DNA of 64,000 nucleotides, from positions 62,001 through 126,000 of the forward strand of contig CAJTUI010000003.1 of NCBI GenBank assembly GCA_910579705.1, written 5' to 3'. The notes beneath the pieces were generated by a model, which worked only from the letters and a program-made list of their open reading frames with translations, was not told the origin of the DNA and made no database searches. The DNA comes from an uncultured Christensenella sp. (GTDB lineage Bacteria; Bacillota; Clostridia; Christensenellales; Borkfalkiaceae). The translations under genes were made by a program, and so were the position numbers. Positions 41,203 through 48,840 of this stretch are shown here, one piece after another (the first letter of the stretch is position 1; every line of letters starts with the position of its first letter).

Positions 41203-41216
41203 CGCCGTGGTATACT
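41188..41216 (+). promoter_or_regulatory. Promoter of the carbamoyltransferase gene
   Basis: TTGAAA (41188-41193), 17 bp, TATACT (41211-41216). The leader to the ATG at 41249 is about 26 nt and has only a weak CGGGA ribosome binding site. Confidence 0.65.
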
Positions 41217-41248
41217 TAATATATATTAAAAATTAACGGGATTTATTT

Positions 41249-42187
41249 ATGGATATCAACCGCTACACCCCCTCTTACGGGATTAACCAGAAACACCTTA
41301 TCAAACTGGCCGACTATTCTACCGAGGAGCTTTTCGAAATTCTTTACGCGACGAAAGCCATGAAGGCGAAGTTCGCGGCGCACGAAAGCACCAATATCTT
41401 AAACGACGTCACAATCGCCCTGCTATTCGGCGACACGTCTTTGAGGCTGAGGTCGGCGCTGGAAATCGGGACAAGACAGCTGGGCGGCGCGTGCGTGAAC
41501 CTGCCTTACAGTCAGGAAGATATGCGCGCGGGCGAAAACATCTACGATATTGTAAACATTATTTCGAGATACGGCGTGGGCGCGGTGGTAACGCGCGAAA
41601 TTGCGCAGACCGATCTGGATTTATTCTGCGCCGCGTCCGACATATCCATAATCAACTCGGGCAACGCAGACTTCAACCCTTTGCAGACGCTTGCGGATTT
41701 GTACACCGTCTGGGAAAAGAAAGGCAGGCTTGAAGGCCTGAAACTGACTTACGTAGGCAAGGGCGGAAACAACGCGGCCTCGCTTATAATGGGCGCGATA
41801 AAGTGCGGAATGGAAGTTTCCGTGTGCACGCCCTGCGAGTTCGGCATTAAAAACAAACACCTCACCCACGCGGAGCAGTACGGCAAGATAACGCTGAACG
41901 ACAACCCGTCCGAGGCGGTGAAGAACGCGGATATAGTTTATACGGACAGTTACGTTTACCACAACCCCATTTCCGAAAAGGACCGCGCTATTCTCAAACC
42001 CTATCAGGTAAACGGAACGCTTATGAGCCTTGCGAACCACAACGCGGCGTTTATGCACCCCCTGCCCGCCACGCGCGGACTGGAAGTTACGCAGGACGTA
42101 ATAGACGGAAAAAACAGCCTTGTGTTGGAGCAGGGCGAAAACAGACTGCACGCCGTCAAGGCCGTGCTTGCACTTCTTATAAAATAA
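41249..42187 (+). CDS. Aspartate/ornithine carbamoyltransferase-family protein with altered active site
   Basis: A 312-residue member of the ATCase/OTCase superfamily. Overall order follows OTCase: LLFGDTSLRLRSALEIG (59-75), DFNPLQTLADLYTVWEKKG (141-159), the NADIVYTDSYVY segment (226-237), HPLPATRGLEVTQDVIDG (270-287) and the C-terminal EQGENRLHAVKAVL. The carbamoyl-phosphate loop STRTR is SLRLR (64-68), HPxQ is NPLQ (143-146), and the ornithine-binding SMG site is not recognisable. The HPLPA Pro is ATCase-like. The substrate is therefore unclear; an unusual amine acceptor or loss of classical activity are both possible. No arginine or pyrimidine genes adjoin it. Confidence 0.8.
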   Translation: MDINRYTPSYGINQKHLIKLADYSTEELFEILYATKAMKAKFAAHESTNILNDVTIALLFGDTSLRLRSALEIGTRQLGGACVNLPYSQEDMRAGENIYDIVNIISRYGVGAVVTREIAQTDLDLFCAASDISIINSGNADFNPLQTLADLYTVWEKKGRLEGLKLTYVGKGGNNAASLIMGAIKCGMEVSVCTPCEFGIKNKHLTHAEQYGKITLNDNPSEAVKNADIVYTDSYVYHNPISEKDRAILKPYQVNGTLMSLANHNAAFMHPLPATRGLEVTQDVIDGKNSLVLEQGENRLHAVKAVLALLIK

Positions 42188-42222
42188 AACCGCCGCCGCC
42201 CGAACCTCGGGCGGCGGTTTTT
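42187..42222. terminator. Terminator between carbamoyltransferase and phosphoesterase genes
   Basis: Arms CCGCCGCCCG and CGGGCGGCGG with a short loop and a TTTTT run, between convergent genes. Confidence 0.85.
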
Positions 42223-42232
42223 CGGTATTTAA

Positions 42233-43015
42233 TTACTCTATGTCTATAACCACCAGCTCGGGGCGGTTGAAAAGGCGCAGCGGGAACTGGGAATTACCCA
42301 GTCCGCGGGATATTACCATTCTGCACTTTCCCAGACTGTGCACGCCCGAAGTATACTTCGGGAACCTGCCCTGACCTGGCGCGTAAAGGCCTATGCCCGT
42401 GAACGGTATGCGCCACTGTCCGCCGTGCGCGTGGCCGCACAGAACGAGGTCATACCCCGCCGCCGCGTACTTTTCAAAAAACTGCGGCTCGTGCGCGAGC
42501 AGGATTTTGGGCGAAACGTCAGGAGTGACGGCGGATATTTTGTCGTTGCGGAGCGACGCGCCGTTAAGACCCGCGACGGTAATCCCGCACGCCTCCGTAC
42601 ACAGGTCGTCGAGAACGGTTGCGCCCGCCTCCTTCAAGTCGCGCCGTAAAAAGCGGTAACCCTTGTTGCGCATTTCGTGGTTGCCCGCAACGTATAATAC
42701 GGGCGCTATCTCTTTGAGCGCGGACACGGTTTCGAGCGCGACCTCCCTGTTTTCGGGGGTATATAGATGTATAATATCGCCCGTCACCGCTATGAAGTCG
42801 GGCTTTGCTTTTATTACCTTTTTTATAAGGCGCGCGTTGCGTTTTCCGAACCGCTTGCCGTGCAAATCGGAAATATGCGCTATCCTGAGCTTGGGCGCGC
42901 CGTCAATCTTTATCTTATACCGAGTGGTTTTAATGCAGCCGTTGTTAAAAAAGACAAACAGCGCGGCAAGCGCCGCGGCCGCGGCGCTTGCCGCGCCGAT
43001 TATCCAGTAAATCAA
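42233..43015 (-). CDS. Membrane-anchored metallophosphoesterase (YkuE-like)
   Basis: A 260-residue calcineurin-type phosphoesterase. An N-terminal membrane segment (about 3-24) anchors it, and the two-metal site motifs follow: HISDLHG (about 48-54), VTGDIIH (about 77-83), AGNHEMR (about 110-116), LLAHEP and CGHAHGGQW. The substrate is not known; related Bacillus YkuE is a secreted phosphoesterase. The start is a TTG at 43015, directly after the trmB stop and 5 nt behind a strong GGAGG. It is cotranscribed with trmB. Confidence 0.85.
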   Translation of the reverse strand: MIYWIIGAASAAAAALAALFVFFNNGCIKTTRYKIKIDGAPKLRIAHISDLHGKRFGKRNARLIKKVIKAKPDFIAVTGDIIHLYTPENREVALETVSALKEIAPVLYVAGNHEMRNKGYRFLRRDLKEAGATVLDDLCTEACGITVAGLNGASLRNDKISAVTPDVSPKILLAHEPQFFEKYAAAGYDLVLCGHAHGGQWRIPFTGIGLYAPGQGRFPKYTSGVHSLGKCRMVISRGLGNSQFPLRLFNRPELVVIDIE

Positions 43016-43684
43016 TCAAACCTCCGCAACAATTCTGTAAATGGGCTTGCCGAGTTCTTTAAAAAGCTTTTCGTGCTCGGTTTCGACGTCGCCCCCCACT
43101 GGGTTGTTTTTCAAATCCTCGCACACGCTTATAACCTTATACCCCGCGGCGGCGTAGCTCTCCAACGAGAACCTGTAAAAATCGTAATCGTCGGTCTTCT
43201 GTATAATCCTGCCCCCCTCCTTTATAATACCGCGGTAAATTTCAAGAAATCTGGGGTGGGTCAGGCGCTGTTTCTTATACCCCTCTTTCGGCAAGGGATT
43301 GGAGAAATTGAGATAGATAAGTTCCACCGAGCGCGGCCCGAAATACTTTTCCAGCACTTCCGCCGCACAGTTTAAAAAGTAAACGTTTTTAAGCCCCTCG
43401 GCCTTCGCGCGTTCGCACGCGTCTATCAGCACGTTGGAAATTTTTTCGCACGCGACGAAATTCACGTTGGGGTTAAGCGCCGCGGTTTCGCAGACGAATT
43501 TACCCTTGCCGCAACCTATTTCCAGCCGCACGGGATTTTGCGCGGCGAAAATTTTGCCGAGGTCGAGATACTCCTTAACGTGCGCCGCCCTGCTCATATT
43601 CTTGTCGGTCAGGTCCGCAACCGTTAAAATATCGGCGCAGGCCGCAAGTCTGTCTTCAAGATGTCCCTTTTTATGCATTCTCAT
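43016..43684 (-). CDS. trmB: tRNA (guanine46-N7)-methyltransferase
   Basis: A 222-residue Rossmann-fold methyltransferase. The SAM site is RLEIGCGKGKFVCE (about 57-70), followed by ACEKISNVL, LIYLNFSNPLPKEGYKKQRL, which is the TrmB FPDPWPK-type block with NFSNPLPK, and TEHEKLF near the end. It methylates G46 in the tRNA variable loop. There is no ribosome binding site; the -10 box lies 6 nt before the first ATG. A second ATG two codons in is possible. Confidence 0.92.
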   Translation of the reverse strand: MRMHKKGHLEDRLAACADILTVADLTDKNMSRAAHVKEYLDLGKIFAAQNPVRLEIGCGKGKFVCETAALNPNVNFVACEKISNVLIDACERAKAEGLKNVYFLNCAAEVLEKYFGPRSVELIYLNFSNPLPKEGYKKQRLTHPRFLEIYRGIIKEGGRIIQKTDDYDFYRFSLESYAAAGYKVISVCEDLKNNPVGGDVETEHEKLFKELGKPIYRIVAEV

Positions 43685-43690
43685 AGCCGT

Positions 43691-43719
43691 ATGGTATCAC
43701 AAAAAACGGGAAAACGCAA
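43691..43719 (-). promoter_or_regulatory. Promoter of trmB, predicted leaderless
   Basis: TTGCGT (43714-43719), 17 bp, TACCAT (43691-43696), then 6 nt to the ATG at 43684. Confidence 0.5.
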
Positions 43720-43845
43720 ACGTGTGAAAAGGCGACGGATAAATTTTAATTTTATTTATCGAAAAAACGTTTCGTACGGAAATTTAACGTTATAAATACA
43801 GTGTCGGGTGAAATACGCGCGGCGTCGGGCGCGAAGGAGATTAAT

Positions 43846-44391
43846 TTGTCTTTTATTAAGATTATCGACACTTTCACCTTTTACGGCATCGATATTTCGT
43901 TGCTTGCAACCCTTACCGTTCTTTTAACGCAACTTCTGAAAGTCACGCTTTTCAGGCGCGCGCAGAAAAAACTGGTTACCTTTCTTCCGTTCATTATCGG
44001 AACGTTCGCCTATGCAGTATATGCGGCGGTGCGCAATTTAAGTTTTTGCTACCTTTTGGACGAGTACGTTTCCATACTCGAACACGGCATTTCGGTAGGC
44101 GCGGTTTCAACGCTTTACTACGTTCTGTACGAGCAGTTTGTAAGGCGGTCAAACCTTTCCGAAACCGAAAAAATCATATCCACGCTTATCGAAGGGTATA
44201 TCCCCTCCGAGCACGTGGAGAAGGCCGCAAAGGCCGTGGCGGAGGCGATTGAACGCGACGTTACGGGCAACGGCGCAAAACGCGCGGAAGAGATTTTGAC
44301 CGAGTATTCCGGCGGGGAGATAAACGAGCGGGACGTACATCTTTTGTCACGACTGATTATCGAAACGCTTGCGCATCTTACGACGAAATAA
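43846..44391 (+). CDS. Membrane protein of unknown function
   Basis: A 181-residue protein. I choose the TTG at 43846, which has AAGGAG 6 nt upstream; an in-frame GTG at 43801 has no site. Residues about 12-30 and 45-65 are hydrophobic and may be two membrane segments, with a third short one near 78-95. The C-terminal half is soluble, helical and charged (ETEKIISTLIEGYIPSEHVE). No family recognised. It is a single-gene unit between trmB and the ger operon. Confidence 0.65.
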   Translation: MSFIKIIDTFTFYGIDISLLATLTVLLTQLLKVTLFRRAQKKLVTFLPFIIGTFAYAVYAAVRNLSFCYLLDEYVSILEHGISVGAVSTLYYVLYEQFVRRSNLSETEKIISTLIEGYIPSEHVEKAAKAVAEAIERDVTGNGAKRAEEILTEYSGGEINERDVHLLSRLIIETLAHLTTK

Positions 44392-44398
44392 AAGCCGT

Positions 44399-44431
44399 AT
44401 CCCCCGCCCGCTTAACGCGGGCGGGGGATTT
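44399..44431. terminator. Bidirectional terminator between the membrane protein and gerC
   Basis: Perfect 13-bp stem ATCCCCCGCCCGC and its complement with a 5-nt loop, T-rich in the plus direction. Confidence 0.8.
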
Positions 44432-44436
44432 ATACT

Positions 44437-45729
44437 TTAATTCACGCTTTGAATTTTAATGTCGTAATTTATCTTCATACGCGTGAGAACGTCGTCTTTG
44501 AACGCGTCGTAATACTTATAGTTGTATTTATGCAACAGCTCTCTAACGCCCAGCAAATCGCAGTTCTCTTTTGCGCACAAATCGATAAGGCTCTGCATTC
44601 TGTCGCGGATTTCGTCGGCCGTAGCCTTTAAAATTTCGGGCTTTACCACGTCGTCGTTTTTAACGCCGTCTGGGTCCAGCACCTTTTTCGCGCCCTGTAT
44701 CTGCGCGTTCGCCTTGAACGAAACGTTGAGTTCCGGCACGCCGTTATTCACTTTGAGCTTGACTCCGCCCTTTGTGCTTTTCAGTCCTATCGTGTAGTGC
44801 GTTCCATCCGAATCGCAGGGGACTACCGCAAGCCGTATATCGTTGTTGATAAGGTTGAGCGCGAACGACTGCTGCTCGTCGAGTATGCCGACGAACCTGC
44901 CGCCCGAGAAAGCCGCCGTCTTTCTTGCGGTGAACTCCATTTTCTGCTCCCCGCCTCCGCTCTGGCCGCTCTGTCCGCTCTGGCCGCTCTGGCCCTGCTC
45001 TCCGCCGCCGCCCTGTCCGCCCTGGGAACCGCCGCCTTGTCCGCCCTGCCCGCCTTGCTGACCCTGTTGGGCGCTGTCGCCGCCCACGTTGTCGCCGTTG
45101 CCGCCGCCTTCGGAAGTGCCCTGAACGTTTGCCTCGATATAGGGCATATAGCACGCGGAACTTACCGAAAAGTTGGTAAGCGCTATGTCTTTGAGGTTGA
45201 CGGAGGACACGTTCGCCGATTTTTTAAGCTCGTCCGAAAGCGCGCGCTGCATTGCGGTCGTGTTTTCGGGGCTGATTGTCGCGGGCATCGAAAGCATTTC
45301 CCGCGCCGTGCCCTTGCAGGTCGCTACCAGTGCGGTCAGCTCTGAATAGTTTCTTCTGTAAAAACAGCCGAGTATACGGAAAAGTTCTTCCTTCTGGCAG
45401 TCCTCTCCGAGCAGAATCAGCTTGCAGAATAAAAGCTTGGGATAAAAGCCCGTCTTGGAATTTATCTCGTTGAGGCAGTCGGCGACGGTCAGGCCCCTGC
45501 CCTGAACCTGCGTGTACTGAATGTTTTCGCCGCTCTGCGAGGGCTGGGGCACCGCGACCTGAGCGGTTACTATCACATCCTCGTCCTCCGCGTCAATGCC
45601 TACGGCGACGATTACGCTTGTCTTGTGCAAGTCCACAAGCCCGAAATCGTTAGTGAAATACAGCCCCAGAAGGGCGATTATCACCGCCCAGTAGAATATG
45701 ACGTAATATCTCTTTTTGAACTTAATCAT
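44437..45729 (-). CDS. Ger(x)C-family spore germination protein, TM-anchored variant
   Basis: A 430-residue protein, third subunit of the germinant receptor. It has the GerC layout: SVIVAVGIDAEDEDVIVTAQ early (about 38-57), a conserved PKLLFCKLILLGE block (about 96-108), and the C-terminal GerAC domain ending DDVLTRMKINYDIKIQS. Two features are odd. There is no lipobox cysteine after the N-terminal hydrophobic segment (about 9-25), so it appears anchored by a membrane helix rather than lipid. A Gly/Gln/Ser-rich low-complexity insert of about 60 residues (about 208-265) separates the two domains. It overlaps gerB by 8 bp. Confidence 0.85.
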   Translation of the reverse strand: MIKFKKRYYVIFYWAVIIALLGLYFTNDFGLVDLHKTSVIVAVGIDAEDEDVIVTAQVAVPQPSQSGENIQYTQVQGRGLTVADCLNEINSKTGFYPKLLFCKLILLGEDCQKEELFRILGCFYRRNYSELTALVATCKGTAREMLSMPATISPENTTAMQRALSDELKKSANVSSVNLKDIALTNFSVSSACYMPYIEANVQGTSEGGGNGDNVGGDSAQQGQQGGQGGQGGGSQGGQGGGGEQGQSGQSGQSGQSGGGEQKMEFTARKTAAFSGGRFVGILDEQQSFALNLINNDIRLAVVPCDSDGTHYTIGLKSTKGGVKLKVNNGVPELNVSFKANAQIQGAKKVLDPDGVKNDDVVKPEILKATADEIRDRMQSLIDLCAKENCDLLGVRELLHKYNYKYYDAFKDDVLTRMKINYDIKIQSVN

Positions 45730-46795
45730 CTTTTTCTCTCCTTTTCAGCGCCCAGGCGAGGAGCGGGATTACCGTTGCGAAAATTACGAACGCTATCCAC
45801 ATCCAGCGCGACCAGAGTGTATGAATTGCGTCCAGTTGGTTGTTGAAAAGTATGAGTATCAATGCAAGCACGGCGTTTACCGCAAGCGAAATGACCGCCT
45901 TGTTGTCGTAGCCCGTGCACTCGTTTATGCAATGCACCGCGAGCTGAACGTTTAAAACGAGCGCGAAAAGCATAACGACTTCCAGCGCGTACAGAGCGAT
46001 TAAATCTATCCTGCCGATAACGTCTATCGCGGGGAAAAACAGCGAAATTTTGGATATGGCGAACTGGCGGGACGTGGATATGTCGCCGTACACGCCGTAG
46101 AATGCGGCTAGAACTAGAAGCACGATCACCGCGCCGCCGATATAGGAAAGCGTTATTTTCGCCGCGTCGCCCTTTTTGTACGTGAAATGGCCCATAAACA
46201 TTAATAGCCAGCACGGCTCCATAAAGCGGAAAAGCGACGCGACCGAACCGCCGATTACGTCCTTGAACGGAGTTCTTAGAACGGGCAGAAAGCTATCCCA
46301 CTTCACTTCCGAGAAACACATTGCGAATATGAATATAATCGATACGATAAATATCGGCATACATATGTCCGCGCTGCGGCCGATGTTCCGGAAACTTTTT
46401 CCCGCCGCGTATACCGTAAAGAAGAATATCGGCAGAAACACAAGAATGGACGGAACGGTGTCGTAGAATATGGAATGAACGTAGGCGTTCTGCTCGAAGA
46501 GCGGAAGAACCGTGCATAGCATAAAGAAAAGCGCGAAAAGCGCGTAGACTATTCTCGCGGTGATATTGCCGAGAGTGCCCGATACGAGCTGAAAGAATGT
46601 TCTGTCCGTGCGCGAGCACAGATAGCTTACCGCCCAGACAACAACCGCCTGCAACGCGAAATCGAAGGCGGCGGAAAACAGAAGGTCGCGCCCGCTCTGA
46701 AAACTAAGAAACGTGGGATATATTATAAACTTGGATACGGCAGTATAGATAAGCATTATAAAACATATCTGCCGTACGCTTATCCTCATTCTCAT
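45722..46795 (-). CDS. Spore germination permease GerB (GerAB family)
   Basis: A 357-residue APC-fold membrane protein with ten predicted membrane segments, starting MRMRISVRQICFIMLIYTAV and containing the family FMEPCWLLMFMGHFTYKKGD region in the middle. In germinant receptors this subunit binds the small-molecule germinant in the spore inner membrane. It overlaps gerA by 4 bp and gerC by 8 bp, so all three subunits are made from one message. Which amino acid or other germinant it senses cannot be deduced. Confidence 0.9.
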   Translation of the reverse strand: MRMRISVRQICFIMLIYTAVSKFIIYPTFLSFQSGRDLLFSAAFDFALQAVVVWAVSYLCSRTDRTFFQLVSGTLGNITARIVYALFALFFMLCTVLPLFEQNAYVHSIFYDTVPSILVFLPIFFFTVYAAGKSFRNIGRSADICMPIFIVSIIFIFAMCFSEVKWDSFLPVLRTPFKDVIGGSVASLFRFMEPCWLLMFMGHFTYKKGDAAKITLSYIGGAVIVLLVLAAFYGVYGDISTSRQFAISKISLFFPAIDVIGRIDLIALYALEVVMLFALVLNVQLAVHCINECTGYDNKAVISLAVNAVLALILILFNNQLDAIHTLWSRWMWIAFVIFATVIPLLAWALKRREKDD

Positions 46796-48219
46796 TTATT
46801 CTTCAACCTCACTTTATCTTTTACTTTCAAAACATCGGGCCTGTGTTCAAGCGAAAACAGGTTCGCCTTTACCATACTGTCGTACAAGTCGCTCTTGATA
46901 AGCGGTGCGAACGGAGCCAGCAGCGGAACGCCGTACGACTGCTCGGTGACGAGATAGCATATAAGAAACGCCGCAAACAGCACTATTCCGAACGGGCCGA
47001 GACTGCCCGCGATAATAAGGAAAATCCAGCGCAGGGTCGTGGTCGTTTCCACTAAGTCGGGCGTTGTGTAAAGACATATCGCCGAGAACGCTATAATGAT
47101 AATCGCGGGCGTGGATATGATACCCGCCTTGACTGCGGTGTCGCCAAGCACCAGCGCGCCCACTACCGACAGCGCAAGCCCGACGTATTTCGGCATTCGT
47201 ATGGACGCCTCGTTCAATACTTCAAGCACAAACAAAGTTAAAAACATTTCCACGCTGGGCGACAGCGGCAAGCCCGAAATGGAGCTTGAAATTTTCAAAA
47301 GCAACTGGAAGGGTATTAGCTGGTTTTTGAAAAGCTGTGCGGAAACGTAGAACGCGGGCAGAAACAGACCGATAAACAGCGCGGTCACGCGCAACAGTCT
47401 TATGACGGTGGCGCGGTAGGAATTGGAGTAATAATCCTCTCCCGTCTGTATATCCTCGGTAATCATATACGGAACGGTTATCGCAATCGGGGAGCCGTCC
47501 ACTATCAGCCCCACCCTGCCCTCGCAGATTTTCGCGCAGAAAATATCGGGCTTTTCCGAAGTGCCGTTGCGCTTGAAAAGCGAACGCGGCTTGCCCGAAA
47601 TGAACTGCGAAATATATGAAGAATCGGGAACTATATCTATCTCGCGCGCGGCGATTTCCTTTTCTATGCGCTCGGGCAGGCCTTCTGGACACACTCCGTC
47701 CAGATAAATCATAGCGACCGCCGTTTCGGACTTTTCGCCCGCTTTGAGCATAACGACTTTAAGCTTATCGCTTTTCAGTCTTTTCCTGACAAGACCGAGG
47801 TTTATCTTTATATCTTCTATAAATCCCTCGCGCGGACCCTTAATAGTTACCTGAGTGGGCGGCTCCGCCACCGACCTGCCGGGCGGGTTTTTGAGACCTA
47901 TTACAAAGAAATCCTTTTCGCCGTCTATGAAAAGCACGACGTTGCCGTCCGAAATTTCCTTTATCGCGTCCGGTATCTTCACGCAGTCCTTGACCTCGGG
48001 CGAGGCGAGAAATCTCTTCACCTCCTGCGCGGACGCGTCCTTTTCGACGTCGCGCAAGGGCTTGACGACCAGTTCGCCGAGAAGTTGCTTGTCCGCAAGT
48101 CCGTCAGCGTAAATGGCGGCGAACTTTTTCCCGCCGAGCGAGTCGAACTCGAAAACTATTATGTCCTGCGACGTCAAAACGTCCTTAACGCTTTTTATAT
48201 TCTTTTCCAAAGTAATCAT
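46792..48219 (-). CDS. Spore germination protein GerA (GerAA family)
   Basis: A 475-residue first subunit of a germinant receptor. A soluble N-terminal region (1-240) with LVKPLRDVEK-type residues and KGPREGFIEDIKINLGLVRKRL is followed by GRVGLIVDGSPIAITVPY and five membrane segments (about 285-440), ending in a polar tail. I take the ATG at 48219: the protein then has the usual family length. The frame stays open to 48498 through a 60-bp tandem repeat and would add a repetitive peptide, which I reject. No ribosome binding site precedes 48219; a sigma-G-like -10 (GATAATA) ends 5 nt before it. Confidence 0.88.
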   Translation of the reverse strand: MITLEKNIKSVKDVLTSQDIIVFEFDSLGGKKFAAIYADGLADKQLLGELVVKPLRDVEKDASAQEVKRFLASPEVKDCVKIPDAIKEISDGNVVLFIDGEKDFFVIGLKNPPGRSVAEPPTQVTIKGPREGFIEDIKINLGLVRKRLKSDKLKVVMLKAGEKSETAVAMIYLDGVCPEGLPERIEKEIAAREIDIVPDSSYISQFISGKPRSLFKRNGTSEKPDIFCAKICEGRVGLIVDGSPIAITVPYMITEDIQTGEDYYSNSYRATVIRLLRVTALFIGLFLPAFYVSAQLFKNQLIPFQLLLKISSSISGLPLSPSVEMFLTLFVLEVLNEASIRMPKYVGLALSVVGALVLGDTAVKAGIISTPAIIIIAFSAICLYTTPDLVETTTTLRWIFLIIAGSLGPFGIVLFAAFLICYLVTEQSYGVPLLAPFAPLIKSDLYDSMVKANLFSLEHRPDVLKVKDKVRLKNK

Positions 48220-48285
48220 AAAGATATTATCAGTAAAAACAAATTTATTATTACGCCGCCATTCTCGGAATTTTATATAATAATT

Positions 48286-48480
48286 TACGTAAAACGCTTG
48301 CCGTACCGCCAGCGTTTTTCCCGTAGCAAGTTTTTTAAAAAAATTTTCATAAAACACTTGTCGCACCGCAAGTGTTTTCCTTTCAACAAGTTTTTTAAAA
48401 TTTTTTACGTAAAACACTTGTCGCACCGCAAGTGTTTTTCCCGTAGCAAGTTTTTTAAAATTTTTTACGTAAAACACTTG
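48286..48480. repeat. 60-bp tandem array of hairpin units
   Basis: Three units of exactly 60 bp plus a partial fourth lie in the only gap above 300 bases (48220-48528). Each unit holds a stem-loop: AAAACGCT/AGCGTTTT (48291-48318), then AAAACACTTG/CAAGTGTTTT at 48351-48378 and 48411-48438, with an 8-nt loop and T-rich flanks on both sides. Unit 1 differs from 2 and 3 by a paired change in the stem (G-C for A-T). The partial last arm supplies the -35 box of the padR promoter. The unit length keeps both strands open in one frame each, but no gene is supported. There are no distinct spacers, so it is not a CRISPR array. Confidence 0.85.
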
Positions 48481-48508
48481 ACAACATATACTATGCAATG
48501 TATAGTAT
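48478..48508 (+). promoter_or_regulatory. padR promoter with overlapping operator
   Basis: TTGACA (48478-48483), 17 bp, TATAGT (48501-48506). A 21-bp near-perfect inverted repeat, ATACTATGCA-A-TGTATAGTAT (48488-48508), covers the spacer and -10 box, as PadR-family operators do. Confidence 0.75.
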
Positions 48509-48528
48509 TAGACAAAGCGGAGTATTAT

Positions 48529-48840
48529 ATGGACAGTCAACTGAAAAAAGGCGTGCTTGAAGTGTGCGTACTGCACGCCATAAGTAAAAGCGAAAGCTAC
48601 GGCTACAAAATAATAAGCGACTTGCAGGGCATAATAGAAATGTCGGAAAGCACGCTGTATCCGATTTTGAAGAGATTGGAAACGGGCGGTTTTTTGGTGA
48701 CCCGCACGGCCGAGCACAACGGACGGTTGCGGCGATATTATAAAATTACGCCGCTTGGACTTAAAAAACTTGTTTCGGGAAGAAACGACTTACTGGAAAT
48801 AAACGTAATTTATAAAAAACTTTTTGGAGGAAAGTTATGA
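48529..48840 (+). CDS. PadR-family transcriptional regulator
   Basis: A 103-residue winged-helix protein: LKKGVLEVCVLHAIS (5-19), SYGYKIISDL, the recognition region MSESTLYPILKRLETGGFL (about 42-60), RRYYKITPLGLKKL and a dimerisation helix at the end. The ATG at 48529 has GGAG 7 nt upstream; the frame is open further upstream only through the repeat array. It heads an operon with the HAAS-type and DUF4097 genes (4-bp overlap with the first) and probably represses it through the operator at its promoter. Confidence 0.9.
   Translation: MDSQLKKGVLEVCVLHAISKSESYGYKIISDLQGIIEMSESTLYPILKRLETGGFLVTRTAEHNGRLRRYYKITPLGLKKLVSGRNDLLEINVIYKKLFGGKL

Noticed and set aside
48286-48480. CRISPR array
   Set aside because: The 60-bp units are similar along their whole length; there are no unique spacers and no cas genes in the window.
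48220-48498. N-terminal extension of GerA through the 60-bp array
   Set aside because: The added peptide is only the translated repeat (a 20-residue unit). GerA proteins of about 475 residues start at the position chosen, and the array is also open on the other strand because 60 is a multiple of three.
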